Of a stretch of 25,406 nucleotides of DNA, positions 16,142 to 22,480 are shown piece by piece. Origin of the DNA: a virus. The notes beneath the pieces were generated by a model that did not search any database, had not been told where the DNA came from, and was given only the letters and a program-made list of their open reading frames with translations. Each line of letters opens with the position of its first letter. The stretch's first letter is position 1. Location of the stretch: IMG/VR virus record IMGVR_UViG_3300034523_000038, positions 1-25,406 of that record, one strand, 5' to 3'. The position numbers were made by a program, and so were the translations under genes.

Positions 16142-17626
16142 CTATCCCATCCACGAGTTTGAGCCGGCACGTGGCCTGGCTTTGGGTTTTGCTGTTGCTT
16201 TTGGCTTGCCCACGGCTGATTTCTGTACGGCGAAGCGCCGCATCATGTAGGCGTAGCGGGTTGCAGATAGCAGGTCGTCGCGCAATTTCACGATCTTCCC
16301 GTCATCGCCGCGGTGGTAGTTCAGCTTCTCGTCGAACCATTCGTGCAAGTGGCTGAATACCTTGAAGGTGCCGCTATCCATGCGGCTGTACAGCTCCACC
16401 AGGCCGGCTTCAACACCAACACCGCCGGCTTGCCACGTTGCGTGCTCAAGACACATCTTCCAGCCAGCTTTGGCGTATGCGTCACGCTGCTGGTTGCCGC
16501 TGGACTTCTCCGATTGCAGGCCATCCGCTGGCCATGCAGTGAACACGCCGGCCGCCCACGACTTGATGGCCGACCAGGCAACCTCGGGAACGGTCTTTTG
16601 CTTCTTCCAGGCATGCGTGACGTAGATCACGTCCGCATCCTTGTCCCATGCCAACTGGATATGGGCCTGCGGGTGATCCCAACCAAAGTCCATGCCGTTG
16701 ATCAGCCACCAGTGGTCCGGAATCTCGAAAGGCTCGCACTTGATGGCGTCGTTGCCGATATCGAAAATCAAGCCGGCGCCGAGCAGCGGCATACCCTTGG
16801 TGCGCATATCGCGCTGCCATTCCGGGTACTGGCTCAGCAGGTTTCGCTTCGTCGCCTCGCTGAGGTGCGGTGCGTCGTCCCACGTGGCGCGCTGCATGTA
16901 CTGGCTTTCGCCAGGGGTATCCATGAACTGGACAACAAGTTCTGTTCGCCCGTTTTCCGGGGTGAACGTCAGAATCCCCCGGCCACCTCGCCCCCTGTCG
17001 CCGTTGGCTGTACGGGTGATGACCTGCGGGAATATGGCCTTGTCGCGGGGCTCTTCGTCGATGTGGTACCAATCGACCACGTCACCCATGATTGCGTGCT
17101 GGCCCTGGCTGTAAGACCAGAACTGGACCGTGGCAATGCTGCCGCTTGCATGCTTTACCCGGACCTCACGCATTGCGCCGGAGGTGCCGGTGGCCGACAG
17201 GTGCCCGACGATGCGGTCAGCTGGGATCAGGCCACCAGACCACTTGCCGCCCTCATACGTGCCGAACAAGGGATTTTGCAGCAGGTCGCGGGTTTTCTCC
17301 ATGGAGAAGCCCAGCAGCCAGCACATCGGTGCATGGTCGAACCTGTGGCCCTCCCATCCCTCGGGATACTCACCAAGCAGGTGGGCCGCGTCCACGGTCA
17401 AGCCTGTGCGCGTCTTGCCGACCTGGTTGGCCGCCATGAGCATGCATGCCGAATATTCAGCCGTAGCCTTGATGAACCGCAGCTGCCACTCGTACAACGA
17501 TGCAAACTGAACCTTGAACAGGCGCTGCCTTGCGCGGCGCTCTTTTTCCTCGATCAGCTTCAACAGCTCCTGCTGCGCCGCCCTACGTTCCAGCGAGGCG
17601 TGCAAGTCTGGCGGCGATCTGTGCAT
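16142..17626 (-). CDS. terL: terminase large subunit
   Basis: 494 aa with both expected catalytic centres. ATPase: Walker A-like AANQVGKT (65-72) and Walker B WYHIDEEP with D190 and E191. Nuclease (RNase H-like): D313 in GMDFGWDHP and the DD pair at 450-451 in KIVKLRDDLLSATRY. It cuts concatemers and pumps DNA through the portal. P22-type synteny suggests headful (pac) packaging, though the pac site was not located. The start ATG overlaps the TerS 3' end by 44 bp; a shorter start cannot be ruled out. The Lys/Arg/Pro-rich C-terminal tail (~470-490) is probably the portal- or DNA-contact tail. Confidence 0.93.
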   Translation of the reverse strand: MHRSPPDLHASLERRAAQQELLKLIEEKERRARQRLFKVQFASLYEWQLRFIKATAEYSACMLMAANQVGKTRTGLTVDAAHLLGEYPEGWEGHRFDHAPMCWLLGFSMEKTRDLLQNPLFGTYEGGKWSGGLIPADRIVGHLSATGTSGAMREVRVKHASGSIATVQFWSYSQGQHAIMGDVVDWYHIDEEPRDKAIFPQVITRTANGDRGRGGRGILTFTPENGRTELVVQFMDTPGESQYMQRATWDDAPHLSEATKRNLLSQYPEWQRDMRTKGMPLLGAGLIFDIGNDAIKCEPFEIPDHWWLINGMDFGWDHPQAHIQLAWDKDADVIYVTHAWKKQKTVPEVAWSAIKSWAAGVFTAWPADGLQSEKSSGNQQRDAYAKAGWKMCLEHATWQAGGVGVEAGLVELYSRMDSGTFKVFSHLHEWFDEKLNYHRGDDGKIVKLRDDLLSATRYAYMMRRFAVQKSAVGKPKATAKPKARPRAGSNSWMG

Positions 17627-18101
17627 CGAGTTCGTCGTCCGTCAGGTTGGTGTGGTTGATGTTGCCGCTGTGATTGATCTGATCGCGGAAGGCGTTCACG
17701 TCCACATGCTTGCCGATCAACTCCAGGGCGCGCAGCTTGTCGTGGAACTTCACCTTTCCGGTTTTCATGTCCACTTCCTTGACCATCTGGCGCCAAATCA
17801 GAGGCCACTGCTTGATAGGGAGAAGCTTGCCGTCATCGTCGTGAATCGCGGCCAAGTCCATTTGGTCGATGGCGGTGAGCCTGGTCAGCACGTAGTCAGC
17901 ATCGATCTGCAAGCGCTTGCTGCGGGCTTCCATGCCTGCCCTGATGGCCGCTGATACCTCGGGGTTCTGCATGAGGTTGTACGCCTGGTCCTTGGCGCCC
18001 TTCTCGGCGTACCCGGCGCGTATGGCGGCCTGGGTTTGATTCAAATCCTTGTCCGCCAGGTACTCAGCAACGAATCGCTGCCGCTTCGCACTCATGGCCA
18101 T
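17583..18101 (-). CDS. terS: terminase small subunit
   Basis: 172 aa of the Terminase_2 type: an N-terminal helix-turn-helix DNA-binding segment (KRQRFVAEYLADKDLNQTQAAIRAGYAEKGAKDQAYNL, residues ~5-45), a central oligomerisation region (~60-135) and an acidic C-terminal peptide (NLTDDELDAQIAARLARL) that usually binds TerL. It recognises the packaging start site, which in many such phages lies in or near this gene. ATG at 18101 or 18095 (MAMS); the ribosome-binding site is weak. Confidence 0.88.
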   Translation of the reverse strand: MAMSAKRQRFVAEYLADKDLNQTQAAIRAGYAEKGAKDQAYNLMQNPEVSAAIRAGMEARSKRLQIDADYVLTRLTAIDQMDLAAIHDDDGKLLPIKQWPLIWRQMVKEVDMKTGKVKFHDKLRALELIGKHVDVNAFRDQINHSGNINHTNLTDDELDAQIAARLARLAGT

Positions 18102-18104
18102 GGT

Positions 18105-18365
18105 TCAAACGGTCTCGTATTGGGCGTAGAAGTCCTCGGCATCCCACGCGGTAGCCGCGCCGTCCAGCCACGACACAACCTGGCCTTCTTTCACTGCCAA
18201 GGCGGGAGCGCCGTTGAGAACAAACGTGGATTCTTTGGCGGCGACATCGACCTGATATGCCTGTGAGCGGATCAGGTTGGCCACGTCAGCCGACTGCACG
18301 AGAACGTCGGTCACCTCAATCGCCTGAACGGTTGGGGCTTTCTGTTTGAATGTGTTGGCGGTCAT
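18105..18365 (-). CDS. small hypothetical protein before TerS
   Basis: 86 aa, acidic and probably soluble. It has a beta-strand-like core (TFVLNGAPALAVKEGQVVSWLDG, ~47-69) and an acidic C-terminus (WDAEDFYAQYETV). It overlaps the Rz stop by ATGA and ends 3 nt before TerS, so it is expressed in the lysis-packaging junction. No family was recognised with confidence. Confidence 0.6.
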   Translation of the reverse strand: MTANTFKQKAPTVQAIEVTDVLVQSADVANLIRSQAYQVDVAAKESTFVLNGAPALAVKEGQVVSWLDGAATAWDAEDFYAQYETV

Positions 18366-18838
18366 GGCTTGTTCCTCATGGAGTCGTAGGAGCGCTCACA
18401 GGCGAATCCGGCCCGGCGACTTGCGTCAAGCGCTGTTGCCAGCTCGCCCGCATGGTTGTCAGCTTCTGTGCGCAGCTGGGCGAGCAAATCGGTAAGGTCG
18501 TCGATTGTCTTGCCTCTTGCGGTAAGGCGGGAACGAAGGGCGGCGCGGTCGGCAAGCAACTTGGTTTGCTGCTCGCGCAGGCTGACACCCACAGCAACAA
18601 GCTCAGCAGCGTGAGCGTCATCGCTGATCTTTTGATTGGCTGCATCGGTACGTACCTGTTCAATGGCTTGCTGGTGCTTCTGTTCGGTCTGACGGGCCTT
18701 CTCGCTGTCTTCCCGGGCTTGGGTGGCGATGCTGGCCACGTAGTTCGCGTGGTCGGTCTGCGCGTTGTCCAGGCGATGCGTCTGGATGCCCGCCACGATC
18801 ACCAGCAGCACAATGGCGGCGATCAAGTAGCGGGGCAT
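18362..18838 (-). CDS. Rz: Rz-like inner-membrane spanin (DUF2514-type)
   Basis: 158 aa from ATG 18838. It has one N-terminal membrane anchor (YLIAAIVLLVIVAGIQT, ~4-20) followed by a long charged helical periplasmic domain (~25-145) rich in Gln, Glu, Lys and Arg. This is the topology of i-spanins, which span to the outer-membrane subunit and fuse the two membranes at the end of lysis. Its position behind holin and endolysin and the lipoprotein nested inside it confirm the role. An upstream start at 18973 was rejected since it lies in the preceding gene's 3' part and lacks the signal-anchor context. Confidence 0.82.
   Translation of the reverse strand: MPRYLIAAIVLLVIVAGIQTHRLDNAQTDHANYVASIATQAREDSEKARQTEQKHQQAIEQVRTDAANQKISDDAHAAELVAVGVSLREQQTKLLADRAALRSRLTARGKTIDDLTDLLAQLRTEADNHAGELATALDASRRAGFACERSYDSMRNKP
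18376..18645 (-). CDS. Rz1: Rz1-like outer-membrane spanin lipoprotein nested in Rz
   Basis: 89 aa in another frame, wholly inside Rz. MQPIKRSAMTLTLLSLLLWVSAC is a classical lipoprotein signal with lipobox VSAC; after the Cys come ASSKPS and a Pro-rich stretch (SCLPTAPPFVPALP). Small, Pro-rich lipoproteins nested in Rz are the hallmark of o-spanins. It should be lipidated, sent to the outer membrane and pair with the Rz periplasmic domain. The start is uncertain: ATG at 18645, ATG at 18621 (MTLTLL) or TTG at 18663; none has a strong ribosome-binding site, so translational coupling is likely. Confidence 0.8.
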   Translation of the reverse strand: MQPIKRSAMTLTLLSLLLWVSACASSKPSCLPTAPPFVPALPQEARQSTTLPICSPSCAQKLTTMRASWQQRLTQVAGPDSPVSAPTTP

Positions 18839-18849
18839 GGAGGGATTCC

Positions 18850-19248
18850 TTACTCGGCCGAGTGCAATTGCTGTTTGAGCGCGTAGCCCATCAACGGCCA
18901 AATCTTGGTGATTGCGTTCTGGCGAGCGACCTTCTTGCCAATCTCGGCGTCGAAGTTCGCCTTGGTCACGCATGCGCTCTCACCGGTTACTGTGAAGCCA
19001 TTGCGCAGCACCAGGACGCAGAAGGTCAGCAAGGCCAATTCGCCGTGCGCGCCGGTGAGTCGGGTCAACTCATCCTGTGAATTGAAGGCGGCCTGCACAC
19101 CATCGGCAGCAGTAAAGAAGTACTCGCCGACGATGTTGGCTTTCAGGTCTGCCGGGGTGATACGCGGCGCGGTCAGGCCCTTGGCTTGAATCTCTTGCTC
19201 AATCGATTGATCGTTCACGGGTATTGCCTCTTCGGTTGGGGAATTCAT
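18850..19248 (-). CDS. Gp49-family phage protein
   Basis: 132 aa from ATG 19248, overlapping the endolysin stop (ATGA). It resembles the Gp49-like family found in the lysis and early regions of many siphoviruses and Pseudomonas prophages: GLTAPRITPADLKANIVGEYFFTAADG, then the helix LALLTFCVLVLRNGFTVTGESACV and FDAEIGKKVARQNAITKIWPLMGYAL. The biochemical role of this family is not established to my knowledge. The hydrophobic segment at ~78-90 is short for a membrane span. Placement between endolysin and spanins suggests action late in infection. Confidence 0.75.
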   Translation of the reverse strand: MNSPTEEAIPVNDQSIEQEIQAKGLTAPRITPADLKANIVGEYFFTAADGVQAAFNSQDELTRLTGAHGELALLTFCVLVLRNGFTVTGESACVTKANFDAEIGKKVARQNAITKIWPLMGYALKQQLHSAE

Positions 19249-19760
19249 TGCGCGGCCATGCACTTGGCGTGGCGCTCAAGCTGTCGAGTCCAGACGCCGG
19301 CGCAGCGCTTATTGCCCGGTGTCGAGCAGTCGAAGCCCGCGGCGAACTTGTACTTGAGCAAGTCATTGCAAGCCTGGGCGTAGTTGCCGGCCAGCAGGTC
19401 GCGGCGCGGCGAGCCCTTGAGCCAGGTGCCAATGCCGTACTGGCCCACGAAATCCATGTAGATATCGAATTCAGCCTGGTGCAGCTTCACGCCCGGCAGT
19501 GATGCGGCGAACTGCTTTTCCGCCTGGCTGTTCAGGTTGCGGGCCAGGACTTCGGCGCGGGCCGGGGTGATGGTGTCGCCCATGCGGACCGGCGAACCGT
19601 CTTCGTAGCGGGTTGAGCCGTGGCCGATGGTGGGAACGTCGCCCTTGGTGGGGATCACGGCAACAGGGGTGAACCCTTCGCTGGCCTGCCAGGTGGCGAA
19701 GCCGGCGGCGCTCAGGCTCAGCGCAGCGACGGCGATGCGCTGGCGAAGGACAGGGTTCAT
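19245..19760 (-). CDS. endolysin (lysozyme-type, GH24-like) with SAR N-terminus
   Basis: 171 aa from ATG 19760, chosen for the ATGA overlap with the holin stop. Residues ~8-27 (RIAVAALSLSAAGFATWQAS) form a weakly hydrophobic, Gly/Ala/Ser-rich signal-arrest-release segment. ASEGF places the catalytic Glu at E28, and GDVPTIGHGST (~40-50) is the active-site Thr/Gly loop of the phage lysozyme family. It should be exported by Sec, held in the membrane, and freed when the membrane depolarises, then cleave the glycan strand. D41 may complete the triad, but spacing differs slightly from T4 lysozyme. Confidence 0.87.
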   Translation of the reverse strand: MNPVLRQRIAVAALSLSAAGFATWQASEGFTPVAVIPTKGDVPTIGHGSTRYEDGSPVRMGDTITPARAEVLARNLNSQAEKQFAASLPGVKLHQAEFDIYMDFVGQYGIGTWLKGSPRRDLLAGNYAQACNDLLKYKFAAGFDCSTPGNKRCAGVWTRQLERHAKCMAAQ

Positions 19761-20041
19761 ATTCCGCACCTGTCCATCAGGGCCTTGATGCGGGCTGCGC
19801 TCTCGGCGTCTGCCCTTCTGGCGTCTGCGGCAATGGCTTCGGCCTCCCGTCGATCACGGCGCGCCTGGAAGTAAACGTTGATCAACAAGCCCAGCACGGC
19901 AATGCCAACGCCCGATATGCCGATCCAGTTGACTTGGGAAAGCCAGCCGTAGAGGCCAACGGCGCCGCCGGCGAGCATGCCTTTGTTAGCCACCGACGCA
20001 CCCACCACCTCTACGATGCTCTCGGGCGTCGGGTTGGCCAT
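19757..20041 (-). CDS. holin (two-TM type)
   Basis: 94 aa from ATG 20041, with AGGAGC 6 nt upstream. Two membrane segments are visible: ~19-35 (NKGMLAGGAVGLYGWLS) and ~38-58 (WIGISGVGIAVLGLLINVYF), then a highly charged helical C-terminus (ARRDRREAEAIAADARRADAES). This layout fits two-TM holins or pinholins. With a SAR endolysin next door, a pinholin that only depolarises the membrane would suffice. It is the first gene after the late promoter and tandem terminators. A start at 20068 is possible but has no ribosome-binding site as good. Confidence 0.8.
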   Translation of the reverse strand: MANPTPESIVEVVGASVANKGMLAGGAVGLYGWLSQVNWIGISGVGIAVLGLLINVYFQARRDRREAEAIAADARRADAESAARIKALMDRCGI

Positions 20042-20085
20042 GTTTCTGCTCCTGCCTGGGGCGTCCATACGGGCCTCCAGTAACG

Positions 20086-20111
20086 AAAAAGCCCCGGCAA
20101 ATGCCAGGGCT
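20086..20111 (-). terminator. second late-leader terminator
   Basis: A stem of about 10 bp (20102-20111 with 20090-20099, one mismatch) and a short AA loop is followed on the minus strand by TTTTT (20090-20086). Lies about 45 nt before the holin start, in the leader of the late promoter. Confidence 0.85.
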
Positions 20112-20130
20112 CAGGGATTGTTCCAGGCAA

Positions 20131-20155
20131 CAAAAAACCCGCACTTGGCGGGTTT
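20131..20155 (-). terminator. first late-leader terminator (tR'-like)
   Basis: An 8-bp stem (AAACCCGC/GCGGGTTT, 20148-20155 with 20135-20142) with a 5-nt loop runs on the minus strand into six T's (20137-20132). It begins only about 30 nt after the predicted late transcription start, so default transcription would make a short (~50 nt) RNA. Confidence 0.88.
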
Positions 20156-20189
20156 CTGGTGACCGGGCGTAACTTTGCAACGTGGGGAA

Positions 20190-20219
20190 AATGTACCGGA
20201 ATGCTCGCCATTTGGTCAA
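20190..20219 (-). promoter_or_regulatory. late promoter PR' (sigma70-like)
   Basis: On the minus strand: -35 TTGACC (20219-20214), 18-bp spacer, -10 TACATT (20195-20190); start expected near 20183. The -35 box overlaps the stop codon of the 293-aa upstream gene. Two terminators follow within 100 nt, and then the whole lysis and morphogenesis operon. This is the PR'-tR' arrangement controlled by a Q-type antiterminator in lambdoid phages. Confidence 0.75.
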
Positions 20220-21097
20220 GCGACCCGTTTTGTCACGTCACCGACGCGCTGGCGTTGGCTCCAGTACTCGCTGATCCGGTCGTTGTACACCAGGTGACGT
20301 CCTGGGTTCTCCTGCGTGTCGCTGCCCCACTCGCGTCGGTACGCGGCGCCGTAGGCGTTCATGCGACGGAACCAACGACGCAGCTGCTCGGTGTCCATGG
20401 CGTTAAGGCGTGCGTGCAAGGCTTCGCGGGCCGCATCGCGGCGAGCGGCGTATGTCTCGGCCCGCAGGTCGGCAGCGTGTGCGCGGTCATGCAAGTCCCA
20501 TCGGCTGGCACCGTAAATCTTGCGCTCGGCCATTTTCACGATCACCGCCGCCACGGGCTTCAACGCCTTCGCGTCGAGGGTGTCCACGGTCTTGGCGATA
20601 GCCGACCAGATGCCAGCCCAGTCCCGCGCCCAGTGGCTCACGCTCACCTTTGTCCCGTACCAGTCGTGCACGAACTCAATCACCCGGCCTGGGCCCCATG
20701 GTTCGCGCCCGTTGACGGCGGCTTGGTGGCTGCGTATCGCGGCCAGGGCCATCCAGTGGGCAACCTCCCTGCGCTTGGCGCTGCATTCGCCCAGCTCGAC
20801 CGTCAGGACCACCAGGGCGTGCGCAATGCTCATGTCCTGGCCATTGGCAATCGGGGAGTACAGCGCGTGCCCGAAGTGCTGCAAGGGCTTGGGCAGCGTG
20901 CCGATGGCGGACTGCACCAGGCCAGCCGCCAGCATGTGTGCGCACCGCCCGTTGCTGTCGCGCATTGAGGGCATGGTCTCGCCGATCACCCTGCCCCGCT
21001 TGCCCAGCTTGATGCGCTCCTGGGCCGCTGCCAGCACCGAGTCGCGGCTCTCGTGAAGCGCTTCCCGCCAGGCTTGTCGTGCGCTGATCAGTCTCAT
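20216..21097 (-). CDS. late antiterminator candidate (Q position), family not recognised
   Basis: 293 aa, basic, helical, Arg/Ala-rich. I do not recognise a Q family. It has no membrane segment; there is a Trp/His-rich core (WYGTKVSVSHWARDWAGIWSAIAK, ~148-171) and a strongly charged C-terminal half (AERKIYGASRW, DAAREALHARLNAM, RRWFRRMNAYG). It is the last gene of the early rightward operon, after RusA, and the late promoter's -35 box overlaps its stop codon; in lambda and P22, Q occupies exactly this place. The antitermination role is therefore inferred from position. ATG at 21097 with GGGGGAT just upstream. Confidence 0.55.
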   Translation of the reverse strand: MRLISARQAWREALHESRDSVLAAAQERIKLGKRGRVIGETMPSMRDSNGRCAHMLAAGLVQSAIGTLPKPLQHFGHALYSPIANGQDMSIAHALVVLTVELGECSAKRREVAHWMALAAIRSHQAAVNGREPWGPGRVIEFVHDWYGTKVSVSHWARDWAGIWSAIAKTVDTLDAKALKPVAAVIVKMAERKIYGASRWDLHDRAHAADLRAETYAARRDAAREALHARLNAMDTEQLRRWFRRMNAYGAAYRREWGSDTQENPGRHLVYNDRISEYWSQRQRVGDVTKRVA

Positions 21098-21134
21098 ACA
21101 TCCCCCTTGCGTATTTTCGCGTATCTCTTGTCAG

Positions 21135-21569
21135 TCACAGGCACAGCGGCACAATTCGAACGTGGACGCCAGGGATATCGCCCCAGCGCCGTCTGAACGA
21201 TCCATCCGTAACCTGCACGTCATCCTTGAACACAACGCCGTTGAGAGCGTCACAGACGGCTTTGAGGACGTTGTCGGCATCTGGCTTTTTGGTGCAGGCG
21301 ATATCCCCCGCCAGTGCCTGGGCCTTCCACTTTTTCGACTTGGATTGAGGCACGCCGTGGACAATGCGCAGCTCGATCATCACCGGGCCTTCGATCAGGT
21401 CCCGGCCTTGCATGACGTCCTGGGCGGCGAGCGCTACCAGCCCCTCATAGGCCACGGTCTTGGCCGGCGTGTACATGCGGGCGAAGTTGCCGACCTTGCC
21501 GATGCGGGCGCGGCCTTTGCCTTGAGGATCGCCTGGAACGACGAACGACACGGGTTTGAGGTTATCCAC
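21135..21569 (-). CDS. rusA: RusA-type Holliday-junction resolvase
   Basis: 144 aa. The N-terminus (FVVPGDPQGKGRARIG) and the acidic active site KPDADN (D97, D99) followed by LNGVVFKDD (D116, D117) match the RusA endonuclease family, which as a dimer cuts four-way DNA junctions with symmetric nicks. In lambdoid phages it processes branched DNA before packaging and often replaces NinG/Rap-type enzymes. GTG start at 21569 preceded by GGAGGGG; overlaps the preceding small gene by 8 bp. Confidence 0.92.
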   Translation of the reverse strand: MDNLKPVSFVVPGDPQGKGRARIGKVGNFARMYTPAKTVAYEGLVALAAQDVMQGRDLIEGPVMIELRIVHGVPQSKSKKWKAQALAGDIACTKKPDADNVLKAVCDALNGVVFKDDVQVTDGSFRRRWGDIPGVHVRIVPLCL

Positions 21570-21768
21570 GGGTAACCCCTCCGCTCAAGTGGTCGGCCAA
21601 TGCACCAAAGAATCCGCCTGACTCTGTGCGTGCCTGGGTGCAGCCTGGGCAGTGGCAGCCAAGGTTCCAGCTTCCCTTGCCGCGATACTCGTGAACCGGT
21701 TCGCCTTCCTGCCAGCCCTTGCAGTTACGGTTCCCGCAGACATCGCACGTCGGTTGCTTGTTACGCAT
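21562..21768 (-). CDS. small Cys-rich (zinc-ribbon-like) protein
   Basis: 68 aa with two Cys clusters: C8-x2-C11 plus C16, and C38-x-C40-x2-C43, also H39. This spacing suggests a metal-binding ribbon or knuckle. The C-terminus (GGFFGALADHLSGGVTRG) is low in charge. It overlaps both neighbours by 8 bp, so it is an integral part of the early operon. Function unknown; many lambdoid phages carry nin-like small Cys proteins between P and the resolvase. Confidence 0.65.
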   Translation of the reverse strand: MRNKQPTCDVCGNRNCKGWQEGEPVHEYRGKGSWNLGCHCPGCTQARTESGGFFGALADHLSGGVTRG

Positions 21769-22480
21769 GTTCGTCTCTCCGAATCTTGAGCATGTCCAGC
21801 AACTGGTACCGGGCCGCTTTGGGGTCTCTTGGGATTTGAAGCTTGTCGACGATGCGCTCCGCTTCCTGGCGGCTGTGCTCCAACTGCACCTGATGACGTG
21901 GCCGCATGCTGTCGTGGCTCAGGCCCTTGGCAATGCGCCCTTCCAGCGGCTGGCCGGTTTGTGCACGGCGCATGACGATGGCGTAGTTGCGTTCGAAGCG
22001 TTGGCGCAGCGCCTTGTCGTTGTTCGAATCGGTGTGCAGGTCGTAGGTGCTGGTGGCTTCGGCTGCGATGCGAACAGCGGGATGGCTGTACGTGCCTGCA
22101 CGGGCTTCGTCCCAGGCTTGGGCTTCCGATGGCAGATCGTTCACACGCTTGCACAGGTCGACAAAGTCGCTTGGCGATGGAGGGAACTTGCACTCCTGGA
22201 CCATGCGGTGCAGGCCACGGTTGATCGCGTCGTCACCGAAGTCCTTGACCACGGTCAGCCACACGCGGCGAGCCATTTGCTCAGCCTTCGCATCGCCGTA
22301 GTGTTTCTCGTACCAAGCCGGGAACGCAGTTTTCAGCGTTGCAAACACGCGGCGTACGGCCTGGCGAGCTTCGGTTTCCATCGGGGTGACGTTCTCAGCT
22401 ACCGGCTCACCAAGTTGGGTCTGTGAGGATGTCGTGAGCGTTACGCGTGCGGCCTTGAGTAACTCGTCTACCGGTTTCAT
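21761..22480 (-). CDS. replication protein P-like (helicase loader)
   Basis: 239 aa. The central segment (ARQAVRRVFATLKTAFPAWYEKHYGDAKAEQMARRVW, ~39-75) and the FPPSPSDFVDLCK block (~99-111) match lambda P-type proteins, which capture the host DnaB helicase and bring it to the origin-bound initiator. It follows the O-like gene directly, as O-P in lambda. The ATG at 22480 overlaps that gene by 74 bp and has GGGGGAT upstream; ATG 22381 (METEARQ) would give a shorter product. Confidence 0.78.
   Translation of the reverse strand: MKPVDELLKAARVTLTTSSQTQLGEPVAENVTPMETEARQAVRRVFATLKTAFPAWYEKHYGDAKAEQMARRVWLTVVKDFGDDAINRGLHRMVQECKFPPSPSDFVDLCKRVNDLPSEAQAWDEARAGTYSHPAVRIAAEATSTYDLHTDSNNDKALRQRFERNYAIVMRRAQTGQPLEGRIAKGLSHDSMRPRHQVQLEHSRQEAERIVDKLQIPRDPKAARYQLLDMLKIRRDEHA

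Noticed and set aside
16313-17659. 448-aa plus-strand ORF opposite the terminase genes
   Set aside because: Shadow of terL/terS in a GC-rich genome; composition rich in His, Arg, Pro and Leu, no domain, no ribosome-binding site, and the minus strand has clear catalytic motifs.
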